From: Warburgia ugandensis
Lineage: Eukaryota > Streptophyta > Magnoliopsida > Canellales > Canellaceae
NCBI GenBank assembly: GCA_035236585.1
Contig: CP141132.1
Span: 19,753,945 to 19,817,944 of the forward strand
Length of the DNA stretch: 64,000 nucleotides
Direction: 5' to 3'
In this document: in pieces, positions 1 to 10,800 of the stretch
How the letters are laid out: each line of letters begins with the position of its first letter
Position numbering within the stretch: position 1 is the first letter of the stretch
Translations under genes and position numbers: made by a program
The notes under the pieces: model-generated
Database searches by the model: none
What the model was told of the DNA's origin: nothing
Seen by the model: only the letters and a program-made list of their open reading frames with translations

Positions 1-986
1 CTCAATCTTATAACTCTCTCTATTCTCTCTAATTTTAAGCATGCGTTTAAACTTACTTACCCTTATCTATATTTACGAGGCAAACAATTTCTCTGATGGA
101 ACATGTTTTTTAATTAATTAATTTTTTGGTTATCCAAGCTCATTTTTGTTTTGTAGTCTTAATTACAATGGGTTGTAATATTAAAAAAGAAAAGAAAAGA
201 AGAGGAAACACTATTGTAAGGAAATAATGTTAGAAATGCAAGCTGTGGACGCACCCTTACACACAGCCTACACACGCAGACGCGTGGACTGTAAGAACCG
301 GCATGCACTTGCATTGTTTAATAAGTTGCTAACTTAAACGTTTCAATAGTAACCCTGAAAATGGTAATAAATACAACTGTTGAAAATCCAGTAAACCGTG
401 TCATCATCTTCATCCTTTTTTCAATGGGGAAATTTACTGTCGAGAAGTTTCACTAAGGAATATAACAACACGATTGAGGATCCTTATTTTCATTTTCAAA
501 TATATTTCTCATCTTTCCGTTGTCTTTGGTCAATCTAGTGTCTCGTTTGTTCCTCCTTTTTAATCCTTGTCACGGTAATCAGGGGTCTCGTTTCATCCCC
601 TTTTTTGTCTGTCGTGGTATTTAGAGGTTTCAATTATGGTCTGTATTCTTCTTGCTTGGTGCTGATTTTCTGGTGTTCTCTCTTCTTCATCGACAGAAAG
701 AAATGCAGAGAGCTACAGAAATGTCGCATGCAAGAAAATATGCCTGTAATTGCTGCTGAAAATATTCTACCACTATTAACTATTAAGCCCTAGAGATGAA
801 GAATCTCTGGTTATTGAACGCTAAATGGAAAATCCAAGATGAAAACTTGACAAGGTGACACCAATCATGGCCTCGTTGCATTACTGCTTGTTTCGGTATC
901 AACAATAATTGCGGAGACAAAGATTTGAGTTCTTCGAGCTTCTTTGAGAAAGATTACATAGAATAGCACTTGAAGTATGGTTTTTC
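1..986. other. No gene recognised
   Basis: AT-rich sequence with short open frames only. The 62-residue frame at 605-793 has no recognisable domain. No RNA gene or transposon end was seen before the SINE that follows. Confidence 0.5.
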
Positions 987-998
987 GAAGGAGAAGTA
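987..998. repeat. SINE target-site duplication, left copy
   Basis: GAAGGAGAAGTA, repeated without mismatch at 1,183-1,194 on the other side of the SINE. Confidence 0.88.
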
Positions 999-1182
999 AA
1001 AGGGCAGTCTCTGTGTATGAAGCTCCTGCCTATGCGAAGTTTGGGAAAGGGGCGGATCACAAGAGCCTATAGTAAACAGCCTTACCTTGCATTTTTGCAA
1101 GAAGCTGTTTTCATGCCTTAAACCTGTGACCTCAAGGTCACATGATGATAACTTTTACCGTTGCGCCAAAGCTCCCTTCTTT
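999..1182 (-). mobile_element. Au-type SINE, complete copy
   Basis: On the minus strand this reads as an Au SINE from end to end. It has the tRNA-like head with pol III box A (GGCGCAACGG, near 1,160) and a box B-like stretch (GGTCACAGGTTTAAGGC), the internal block ending in GCAAGGTAAGGCTG, and the tail with TTGTGATCCG, GCGGGAGCTT-like sequence and CTGCCCTTTT. It is flanked by a perfect 12-bp direct repeat, GAAGGAGAAGTA, at 987-998 and 1,183-1,194, which marks LINE-assisted insertion. Au SINEs are non-autonomous and widespread in flowering plants. The copy is visibly diverged from the consensus I remember, so it is not a very recent insertion. Confidence 0.9.
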
Positions 1183-1194
1183 GAAGGAGAAGTA
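1183..1194. repeat. SINE target-site duplication, right copy
   Basis: GAAGGAGAAGTA, the partner of 987-998. Confidence 0.88.
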
Positions 1195-1389
1195 GCCACA
1201 CTAAAATCGAAAAATAAGCAACTTCTTGAAAACGGAGCACAATGTGCTACAAATCCACGTACCTGCGTGTGCAGCTAGCATTTTTGAATGATGTAATAAT
1301 CAACAACTATATATATATATATCACATTTTAAAGCAAGATACATATCATATAGCAGAAACTATAAAGTTCAATTCTTTTTTTATATATG

Positions 1390-1721
1390 TCACGCTAAAA
1401 ATATAACAATAAACAAGTATGCTTATCGTCGTACTTATAAATATATCTAAAATTACTATATAACTACAATATTATGATAAAAATTTACTAGACATCTCTC
1501 TTCTTTCCTGAACATGCCCAAGGTCACTTGCTATTTTACTAGTGTCATACATCATTATAATAATATATGCACGTGTAACGATATACAAGTATACTTGTGT
1601 TTATCTTGACAAAGATATCTAAAATTACTATATAACATTCTTTTAAAAAAAGTTGCTAAACATGTCTCTTCTTTTCTACATGTGCACAAGGTCGCTTGCC
1701 ATTTTACTATTGTCATACTAG

Positions 1722-1812
<91 letters not shown>

Positions 1813-1900
1813 AATATACATGTAGAGTAGGAACTTCGTGCACTGGCTGCCTTTTTTTTATGCGTAACAATAAACAAGTATGTTTGTGTTCACTAGTAGG
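1390..1900. repeat. Decayed AT-rich tandem repeat, about 170-bp unit
   Basis: Two long units can be paired by eye, about 1,395-1,552 and 1,565-1,726. Each runs from an AACAATAAACAAGTAT-like stretch through ATATCTAAAATTACTATATAAC to CAAGGTCACTTGC-like and ATTTTACTA-TGTCATAC. The opening motif appears a third time near 1,866. The copies are clearly diverged. The (AT)n tract sits at the end of the second unit. No coding content. Confidence 0.6.
1725..1800. repeat. (AT)38 microsatellite
   Basis: An uninterrupted TA dinucleotide tract of about 76 bp, followed by a short (AC)n run. Open frames across it reading Ile-Tyr repeats are artefacts. Confidence 0.97.
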
Positions 1901-2814
1901 CCAGCTGTTAGGACTCACTTTTTGAACTTTTTTGAATGAGCCAACTTGTTCATCAGATTTGCAGCTTATGATTGGCAGATGCCTAAATCCTCATTCAATG
2001 GAAAACTCTCTGGTGGGGCTCTTCAACTAAAATATGGATTGCATTTAGAGAAAATGCAATACCTTCCATGTTTCAAGTGGAGGAAGATATGAACTCCAAC
2101 CACACTTTTTGAGCATTGGCTCCTAAAACTCCTCGCAAATATATCTAATATTATTATATGATTATTAATTTTTTTAAAAAGAATTATCAAACAAAATTTC
2201 CGATGATATACAGCAATTGCTCCTGTGTGAAAGAAACAAATGCATAATAGGTGCATTTCTCAAATTCCGATGTTTCTGTGGGTCCTGCTATATCGTTGAT
2301 TGTCTATCAAGCACGGTTCTTAGTTCGCATGTTTTGCGAATGTCATCCAGAACATATCACTCATCTTATACATCAACATAAAAAAAATAAAAAAATAAAC
2401 ATCTGGGGACAGACCTTGCTGTTTGCTTCAAGTCATGAAACGTACTTGGTCTAGAGTCAATGAAGCTACTAAAGCTTGGGTTAATATCTCAGCCCCATTC
2501 TTCAAACTACTGCTTGTGTGTTCCAATGTCCATTGTACTTTGGCATGGAAATTTTGAGAAATTGAAATGCCATTGTGCACGGTGGTGCCATGCTATAAGA
2601 GAAGTCCGACTGACCGACCTATTTTTGGCAGCAGCTGCTCCTATCTGACTCCATTTAGGGTTAGCATTTTTTCAAAAGAGTTACCCTACACGCCTTTTTA
2701 AGAAAACTTGATTTGTTATATACATCTAAGCAATTCATCATATTTATAATGATCTAGATTGGTTAGAGATCAAAATTCATATTTATTAGATGCTTTTAGC
2801 CATATTTTCATGAT
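1901..2814. other. No gene recognised
   Basis: AT-rich sequence. Short frames on both strands (67 and 77 residues) show no known domain. A stretch near 2,125-2,200 again resembles the preceding AT-rich repeat. Confidence 0.45.
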
Positions 2815-3870
2815 AAAAAGATAGTGACTGTCCATTTTTATTAACTTTTTCAAAGACTCAAAACAAATAGCTAGGATCATTGAAATGCATGAATTTATAT
2901 TGGGTGGCCTATTTTTAGTTTGAACAATATAATGAACGACATGGATCTACTAAAAACTCTCATCATGCATGAAAAAGGAAGGCATTGATTTCTTCTCCTG
3001 CTCAAGGGTTGTACGCCTACCAAAATTTTTCTCAAAAAAGCAAAGTTTCCCTTTCTTGTAAGGCAATTTACTTCAAAACCTGAAAGGAATACAAAAATTC
3101 ACATGAACAATGCATGAAAGAAGAAGGGCATGGACTTCTTCTCCACAATGGACTTGCTCGCTGTATGGAAGAAGGATAGGGTTAGTAGGCCTTTCTATCT
3201 CTTGCATTTATCTTATCCTTATTTTTGTTGTTGCCAAAAAACCAGACGGGGCCTGCTGATAACCTGTATGTCTACTGGAACTCTTTACCAAAAACACAAA
3301 GCCTCTCCTTTTCTTGCAAGTCAATTTACTTCCCGTGAATTGTGCAAATTAACATGCAAATTGTGCGAGTCCTTTAAACAAGCCTTTGGGATGTTTTTCA
3401 GCTTAAACACTCTTCTCTGCCATTCTCTTCTTGTTTTTGTTATCTTCTCCAACACAAATAGGCAAGTAAAGAAACTAAAGTCTCCCCATCTATGTAAGCC
3501 CTTTTTCCCATCTTTTTCCTTCATTGCAGAATCTCTCTTCCCATGTTCTCTCTACTTCCTATTCTTATGTTCTTCAAAGTCAGCGTGAAGGAAACTACTT
3601 TACCCGACGCTTATATGTTAAACATAGTGACCATATATTTTCTTAAAATTTTCAAAGACCCAAAACAAGTAACTTGGATCATCCAAATGCAATGACTTCT
3701 ATTGAGTTGCCATTTTTTTTTCTATAGGAAGAACATGATAAATGGCTTAAATCTATAGAGAAATTAATCATAGATGATAAAGGAAGGGTGGGGACTTCTT
3801 CAACTTCTCAATGAGAGTTTTCAATTCCTTTTTCTAAAGGTAACGTAATTTACTTCGGTATTAAATATAG
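2815..3870. repeat. Decayed segmental repeat, two to three copies
   Basis: The block at 2,815-3,080 is repeated at about 3,615-3,865. Shared landmarks in order are ATAGTGAC, TTTTCAAAGAC-CAAAACAA, CTTGGATCAT, GAACAT-ATAA-, a GGAAGG...TTCTTC core and TTTACTTC. A third partial copy with GGGCATGGACTTCTTCTCC and GTCAATTTACTTC lies at about 3,090-3,340. The 152-residue frame at 3,130-3,588 runs through this repeat, matches no family I know and is not called as a gene. Confidence 0.55.
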
Positions 3871-4043
3871 TTTATTTGATTCACCCTTTTAGTTATAGAA
3901 ACAACTAATATTCCGTTCAATAAAAAAAATAAGAGGCCTTTATATTTGTTTCTAAATATGAAGGGAAAAAATAGAGAGAGGTAGAGAGAGAATTGTTTTA
4001 ATAACCGTTCCCACTCCCCTTACCTCGAAGTTAGACAGAACGC

Positions 4044-4065
4044 GAGAGAGAGAGAGAGAGAGAGA
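4044..4065. repeat. (GA)11 microsatellite
   Basis: Short GA dinucleotide run in non-coding sequence. Confidence 0.9.
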
Positions 4066-4820
4066 TAATTGTCCTACAACTTCTAAATTATAGCTATAAT
4101 AACTAAATTTTTTTTATTCTCTCATCATCATCTTTTCTTCTTCGTAATTGTCCCATGCCTTTTGCTCTAACTACCACGACTGCACGCCCTCTCTTGCATC
4201 CCGTAAATCTTCTTCCCCCAAGTTATAAGACATACCTCCTAAATAACCCCACAACTTCTTGCAATTATTCCAGCTAAATCCAGAGGGGGGATGGAGGAAG
4301 ATTTTAAGGTTTGTATGCCTCCTTATTTGACTACAGTGAGTTTTCTCATCTCTATCTTTCATTTTTTCCCTAAACTTTTGGTTTCAAGTAAAGTTGATGA
4401 ATTGATAGCTCATAGTTTATTTTTTTAAATTTTATTTCTGTTGTTCTATTATGGATCTATAGAACATTTATAGATAATCATTTTTGCATGTTTTGCATTT
4501 TGATTTTACCTTTTCTTTTCTTGTTGGATTCTTCCTAATTACTAAAATTAAGGCATAAATTTAACTCTTTCTCTCGTATATGAGCATCCAATTTTCTTTT
4601 GAACCCAAAAAAATAAATGATGTCCTGTATTTGGAACTTTTATATGTCAACCGTCTATTTTTTTTGCTTGAAAAGGTTCCAAAAGGAAGAGCCTAGAGAC
4701 ATCGACTACAAGTGAGATTTAGTGTCCAGGGTGTCTTAGATGAGGCAAATTCAGTGAACGGTGTATGATGGTAAGTTTTGAAAAACATGGGCCACCAGCC
4801 CTTTGTATCGTATAACTACT

Positions 4821-4855
4821 CCCATCCCATCCCATCCCATCCCATCCCATCCCAT
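4821..4855. repeat. (CCCAT)7 minisatellite
   Basis: Seven exact CCCAT units, followed by a short (CT)n run to about 4,875. The minus-strand frame reading Gly-Met-Gly-Trp-Asp repeats is an artefact of it. Confidence 0.95.
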
Positions 4856-5066
4856 CCCCGCCTCTCTCTCTCTCTTTCCAATTCTTCCTACTATGGAACC
4901 GTAAGGGAGCGAGCTCTGTCCCTGGCTAGAGCTGTAAGCTAGACTTATGCAGGTAAAAGTCATTTCTCAACTGCCATTCTCCTGTTCTACAGTTATGGTA
5001 TGGAGAATTCCTATTTTGTGTGGGTCGATATGTTTGCTAATCTGTCTCTCAAAGAAACCTTTTCCC

Positions 5067-5146
5067 ACGTACTATTGATCCTTGTGGTTAGACCCTTCCC
5101 CGGATCTTGCATATGCGGGAGCTTCATTCATCGGGGCTGCCCCTTT
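5067..5146 (+). mobile_element. Au-type SINE, 3' fragment
   Basis: About 80 bp matching the 3' half of an Au SINE: ACGTACTATTGATCCTTGTGG, then CCCTTCCCCGGATC, ATGCGGGAGCTTCA and GGGGCTGCCCCTTT. The pol III head is absent, so this is a 5'-truncated or eroded copy. No target duplication could be defined. Its GC-rich look first suggested organelle DNA, but the SINE explains it. Confidence 0.75.
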
Positions 5147-5977
5147 CTATCACTTACGAAAACCTTTCCGGATTCGTATTCCCAACCTACCCTTCCATTT
5201 TCGATATTTGGTCAAATGAACCGATGAGATCATCCAAAGCCATGCCTTCATGTCAAGGCAGGATGCCTTGGCTTGGAATTAGTCTTCCTGAATATAAATA
5301 TCTACTTTATGCTACGTCCACGCCTTTTTTTTCATGCATAGTGAAAACTTTCCTTTATCGATATAAGCACCCTTTTTTCAGTGTCAAAACCTAACTCCAA
5401 AAAATGGTCTGCAGATAACAGGAACAATATCAAGTAATCCACCTGAGACAGTGTTAAGGTGCAAGGGAAACCAACATGCAATACCGGTAATGTGCAGCCA
5501 GATCATCTTTATCCGGGATATATACCAATGCAACAAACATATAAGTTACTTGGAATCATATTTTTAAATTATTGACTTGATCTAAGCATTAACTTTAATG
5601 TATGGTTTTGAAGGTTGGTTTTATATTAATAGCTATGACTACCTGGTTACAACTCACAGTTTTCTGATGTTTAACCAGCTCCATTTATGTGTTAAATATC
5701 ATAGTTTCTAGTACCAATCATAGCAAGAACTGATCCACAAGAACTAGGAGAACAAACCATCAGTTGATTAATGATGACCATGTTCACTTCCTCAGCAGTT
5801 CAACCATACCTGAAGAAAAGAAACAAAAGCCAAATCATACATATTCAACAACCGGTCTCTAGGGGAGGGCAACAAGAGTCTAGATTCCTTGGCAATTACA
5901 TTAGTGTGTATATATAATATATTCTGTAATTGGTTGTTTCCATCCCCAACCATCTAACACTTCTCTCCATTTTTACC
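5147..5977. other. Downstream flank and probable 3' UTR of the zinc-finger gene
   Basis: This lies past the minus-strand stop codon of the gene at 5,978-10,541. The part nearest the stop is presumably 3' UTR. I could not place a polyadenylation site. Nothing else was recognised. Confidence 0.4.
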
Positions 5978-8900
5978 CTAATGTTTCTGGAGATGAGGGA
6001 AGCATTGATATATGTCGTTCTTTGGGTGCCTTGCTTCTGCATGCTCCCTGCACTTCACCTCCGATGTAGTGCAGATGAATGTCTGCATGCACACCTTGCA
6101 CCGCCACTCACCACCGAACCACAAAGTTGGAAAACCAAGTTGGAGCTTAGGTTAGTGTCGAACCATTATAACAAAATCCAGAAATCTACTAAACCAACAA
6201 TAAGATATCTAAATATTCCACAGGCCAACTACACCCTACAATTGTAAAGATTGTTCCAAATGTTAGTCCTATGAATTCGCTTTTGGCATCCTAACAATGA
6301 ATCCATACCAACCTACATAGCCATCTCTAAGATTGCTCATTTATTTTTATTAGGACAACTTCTACATATTTGGGTTTTGGCTTTACAACTGAATATACAG
6401 ATTAACACCAACATAAAAGTTGCCATTAGTACATTACTGCAAGAAAGAATGGCATTACTGCAAGAAAGAACATTTAATAAAAATTAGGTTCTATATACTC
6501 AGACATTGAGTTTCAGCTAAGTACCCTGAGTACTTCTCACTATCACCACTTGTTTCATCCACATCCCCGCAGATAGAAACATCATACTAACAGCTCTGAT
6601 ACCAAATGATTCAAATTACGATTCTTGTGGCACAAAAAAGGAAATAGTTAAAAGAACAAGAGAGCTTAGCAAAATGGCGATGAAAATATATTATCAACCA
6701 TAGTGTAAACCGGGCACTACGGAAATGCCCTCTTCCATAAATCCAATAGTTCCATTTTCCTTCTTGTTCATCAATCGGAAATCAAGACAAACCGGGCACT
6801 ACGGTGAGATGTGAAAACAAGCAATAGTCACATATTAAAAGTAAATCTAGAAAGAAAACACCAAATCATCAAATCATCAATTTAGTATTTCCTTCAATGA
6901 TGAATATGGAGGACACTCAGAGAAGGCTAAAAGCTGCCTCTCTACCAAAACAAATACTATACCAAAGGGGAACAAGAGGCTTATCTGCCAATCAGTAAAG
7001 AGGAGTCACCCCCCACCCCAAAATTTGAAGCACTAGATGCTTTCGGAATATCTTCAGCCAAGCAATGATGCAGCCTTTATTTCCTCATCAATTGCATAGA
7101 AGTTGAACTTGAAAAACAATGAATCCAGAATTGACAATCACGCATCTTAGCCCTTTAACAATGAACCGTGTTATCATGAAGGATCCATTACTTGATTAGC
7201 AAGAACTTCTTTCCTTCGAAATAGAAAATGGCAAATGAAAGAGAATGTTCAGAATTTTACTTGCTTGTTGCCGATATGGTGATACCACTATGTAAACCAT
7301 CATTACTAGAAGAAAGTCTAGACCTGAGAGGCACTGAATAAGTATATCAACTGAAATTCCAAGCATATGTCCATAAAGCACAAAATTATTATGTAACAGA
7401 TTCATATTCTTTCTCAAGCTAACTCCAAATCACATGTATAGCCAGATACAGAAATTTACAACTTAAAGCAACAGATCTGCAACCAAATACCAATAGATCC
7501 ATAACTGTTTCACCAATATTTTTAAACAATAAGTTCAACATCAAACATGCCTCTCTTAAGAATGTACCTCCCTAGGGCTAAGACCAGCATGAGAGGACTG
7601 CAAAAGCTCCATGTCATCTGACGTATGGGCTTATGCTTTAGAGCTCTAAATAAGTTAGGACTTCATTTGCAAGTGCGAAGTCCTTGTCCCACTTTTTTAG
7701 TTAAAAGTAAATTCCTATCACCAATATTAAAATCAATAAGGCTAATGAATGACTTGACCTCTTCTTTTTAAGATTTCCACACATGGGGATCCTGCAGGGC
7801 TCAATCCATAAAGCAACAAGCTTCCCATGCCTTGCATAAACTCCTGTATTTGCAATATCTAACGAAAAAATCTATATGATCTTTCTAAAGCACAAACAAG
7901 CCTAACATGTATGCTTCTAAACTAATTTCTAACTTTCGCTCCTAATATCAACAATCATGCTAATCTAGCAGAAGCTCCTCATTAAAGCCTACATGGGCTA
8001 CCCTAATATTCTGAAGGGGCTAAAGCAGAAAATAGAAAGCTCAAGAGCTTTAAAAGTTCTCATTAATGTTTTCAATACATTAGTATTACTAAACTGACCA
8101 AAATGTCCGCATAATACTTGCAAAATAAGTAGAAGCTTTCATTGTAAGACGAAAAAGACACTTTTTATTCTAAAATTCAAGTGTAAGTCAAAATTTAAGT
8201 ATCCACACCCTTTCTATAACTTGGGACAGAGTTCTGTTTGGATTAATCAGCTTCTCAGAATATTGCCACTTTTAGAAACTTGACCTTCATCCACTACACC
8301 AGATTGAACTCCTCTCATGGCGTTTCCCATGTATGCCAATCTTTTAGAATTTTAATTTAGAGGAGCCAGACATCAAACCGTCTACAGTTTGATTGACATG
8401 CACGACATCAGTAACTTGAATTGTCTAGTTTCCCAATCAAGTGTGATAATTCCGATAACATTTTGTCTTATTGACTCTACAACAACGTCATGATGGGAAC
8501 TGTATGTTTCCAATATTTACAAGTGAAATTTGCTCTAATGCTAAGGAAATGATGCAACGGCATGCAAAGCGTCACACAAGAATTTTTTTGAAAAGCTGCT
8601 CCAATGCAGCAGAAAGAGGGTATTCCAAAATTTGGAACTATAGTAACTGCCGCTTCATGAAAAAATCTCCAACGAAGTAGCAGATGCAGATGGTTGACTT
8701 TGATGGAGTTCAGTGAAACTCACAAAAATCCTTAGTGAAACACATACAAAAGTCTGAAACCCCCTCAACCTGCTAACAATATCAGCAACTCATCTTGTAA
8801 TTCCCTAAAGACAATTGAAGTTAGAAACTCCAGCAGTAGAATCCAAATACAAGTGAATGGAAAAACACAAAGTTCAAATATCATTTTCTTGTATGTATAT

Positions 8901-10372
8901 AGCTGTACATTCATGGAGTTTTAAATCCCACCTCTTTTTCTTCTTCTTCTTTTGTTAAAGTAGAGTTCAAATAGCACTTAAGATTACTAAGAAAATAACA
9001 AAGCTCCTAAAAACCCATGATCAACCATTTAACATGGTAGAGAACAAATTGAAACATACCTACAGCATACTTGATTCTCATTTTTGAAGTATTTTTCACA
9101 AACCTTAAATTAAAAAAAGAAAGTATTTTCCATGAAATTATGTACATAGTTTTTAGACACCATCTACAAAGTCTCTCTTCTGACCAGTTAGCCACATCCA
9201 TCTGCTGGCTTTTATGAGATATGACAACTATAGAGAATACATTGACAGAAGAGCAGAAGATAGAATGTAATGATGATAATGCAGCAGTATGTGGCTACTG
9301 CATGTCTATATGCCCACAGTATATAGATTTGTGATGCAGAGTATAAAAACAGTATTTAACCAAAAAAAAAGGTTAGAAAATTCTCGAATAATACTTATTA
9401 CTTCAAGAATCTACGAAGGCCACAAAGATAAACATTGTGAAACCATTATTTGCTCACACCGCTTCTTAAAGCATCTAGATTGTTGAGTTTCCTTAAAATA
9501 TTCATGACCTTTTCAAAGTGGAGTAACACTACTAGGAGACACAAACAAAAGCTTACCACTAGCCACCCAAGTGAAATAAGCCGAAGACCAACAGATTAAG
9601 CTATTCTGGAATAGTGAAAGATAAAATTATTCTAGAACAAATAACCCAAGCTTCTGAGGTTGTTTCATCCATGTTTGCATTATTTTATCTCTGTTTTAAG
9701 GCTGTAAATAATCAGGAAAAAATTTCACAATCCTGGAACAGCTTAATCCATGATTATTATTTTTGTTGCAAACAGCAGCAACAAAATCTGCAATTGTTTC
9801 TAGGATAAATGGAACATGATCCAAATCCAGGACCAAGTCATCTAAGCCAACAAAAAGTGATCGAGGTGGTGAATAGATTCTTCTGCGCTCATTTTGGTCA
9901 TTACTGCACGATATTGCCTTCTTTTTTTTTTTTCACATAGGAAGGATGCTCGGATTTTAAAGCTACAGATAATAGTGAATTCTCAACTTTTATACAATTT
10001 CAAGTACAACATAAATCAAGCATCAACTAAGTATAATAGACACTGAAGTGGCTGGTCTTGATTGTTCCAGATGATTGAGCAAAGAAGAACAATAATTTAC
10101 ATCAGAGCAGGGAAAGAATCTTCAGGGACAATAACAAATTCCTCAATTAAGGGGGAAAAAGGGAACAAGCATTAAAAGTGTCATCAATTGCCACCGAATT
10201 GCCAACGAGCATTTCTTTCAAAAAGTAAAAAGAAAAATTACAGAGGATCGGAAACTAAAGACGGGACAGAGATATGAATAAAAGAGATTTCACCTGGATA
10301 GTCATTGCTTTCTTGTTAGACTCCAGCGGACTCCCTGCCCACATCTATGACTGGGTAAGATCGAAGAATTAC

Positions 10373-10456
<84 letters not shown>

Positions 10457-10541
10457 GAAATTATTTACCCCTTGTAGCTTTCATCTTCTCCATATGCTTC
10501 TCACGAGCCATTTTGGTCTTCTGCCCGTTGCCTCCTGCCAT
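5978..10541 (-). CDS. Small 4F5/SERF-like zinc-finger protein (At2g23090/ZNF706 type), three exons
   Basis: This is the only host gene I can support. Exon 1 (10,541-10,469) encodes MAGGNGQKTKMAREKHMEKM-KATR and ends at a GTAAAT donor in phase 1. Exon 2 (10,334-10,294) follows a GGGCAG acceptor, encodes G-SPLESNKKAMTIQ and ends at CAG/GTGAAA. Exon 3 (about 6,106 or 6,100 to 5,978) encodes CKVCMQTFICTTSEVKCREH, then AEARHPKNDIYQCFPHLQKH and a TAG stop. The product is 78 residues, or 80 with the acceptor discussed below; Arabidopsis At2g23090 is 78. Residues 1-37 are the basic, low-complexity 4F5 part. The finger ligands are C39, C42, H58 and H63. The family is conserved from plants to human ZNF706. 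It is small and basic, probably nucleic-acid or chaperone related, and its plant role is unsettled. One oddity: at the conserved exon 3 boundary the genome has CGG rather than an AG acceptor, so the nearest in-frame AG adds Trp-Arg before CKVC. Confidence 0.9.
6107..10293 (-). other. Intron 2 of the zinc-finger gene
   Basis: About 4.2 kb between the CAG/GTGAAA donor of exon 2 and exon 3. A good plant branch-point candidate (ACTAAC, minus strand, near 6,155) lies about 50 bases upstream of exon 3. Frames inside it (for example 8,471-8,680 and 9,614-9,808) match nothing known. No transposon with clear ends was recognised. A short direct duplication of CATTACTGCAAGAAAGAA occurs near 6,431-6,470. 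Confidence 0.75.
6707..6804. repeat. 16-bp direct repeat, 82 bp apart
   Basis: AAACCGGGCACTACGG occurs at 6,707-6,722 and again at 6,789-6,804, inside intron 2. It is GC-rich compared with its surroundings. Function unknown. Confidence 0.85.
10335..10468 (-). other. Intron 1 of the zinc-finger gene
   Basis: A 134-bp intron bounded by GTAAAT (minus strand) and GGGCAG. Well over half of it is the CT microsatellite at 10,376-10,453. Confidence 0.88.
10376..10453. repeat. (GA)39 microsatellite, (CT)39 on the gene's coding strand
   Basis: A 78-bp uninterrupted dinucleotide tract inside intron 1. On the sense strand it is a long pyrimidine run about 40 bases upstream of the acceptor. The Arg-Glu repeat frames across it are artefacts. 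Confidence 0.98.
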
Positions 10542-10800
10542 CGCTTATGCACAAGATCTGGAATCCGAACCCTTGTTTCAGAAATCCAAACTTCAGACAC
10601 CCCGGGTATCTTCTGCTCTTATGATCAAGGAAGATGGCAAGGGACGAGGGAGGATGAGAAATTGCAGGAGGAGAAAAGCGTAGGGAGGATACGGCCACGG
10701 TCAGAAGACCTCCATTCATCAATCACCCAATTGGGCAGACTTTTCCCCTACTGCATAATTAATGAGAGGAATGCTCCGGAGGGAACCCAATGTTTGCGCA
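10542..10800 (-). promoter_or_regulatory. Probable 5' UTR and proximal promoter of the zinc-finger gene
   Basis: The roughly 260 bp upstream of the ATG is richer in G+C and CT than the neighbouring DNA, as plant 5' UTRs often are. No transcription start or TATA box can be fixed from sequence alone. The region ends where the GGATT-rich repeat begins. Confidence 0.45.

Larger units (their letters stand above)
3871..5066. other. No gene recognised; short simple repeats
   Basis: AT-rich with pyrimidine-rich patches. Apart from the microsatellites listed separately I see no gene, RNA or transposon end. Confidence 0.45.

Noticed and set aside
3130-3588. 152-residue open frame, the longest in the host part
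   Set aside because: It runs through a decayed segmental repeat, has a pyrimidine-driven Phe/Leu/Ser-rich composition and no recognisable domain.
5000-5300. Possible organelle DNA insertion
   Set aside because: The GC-rich words are explained by an Au SINE 3' half. The remainder does not match any organelle gene I recognise.
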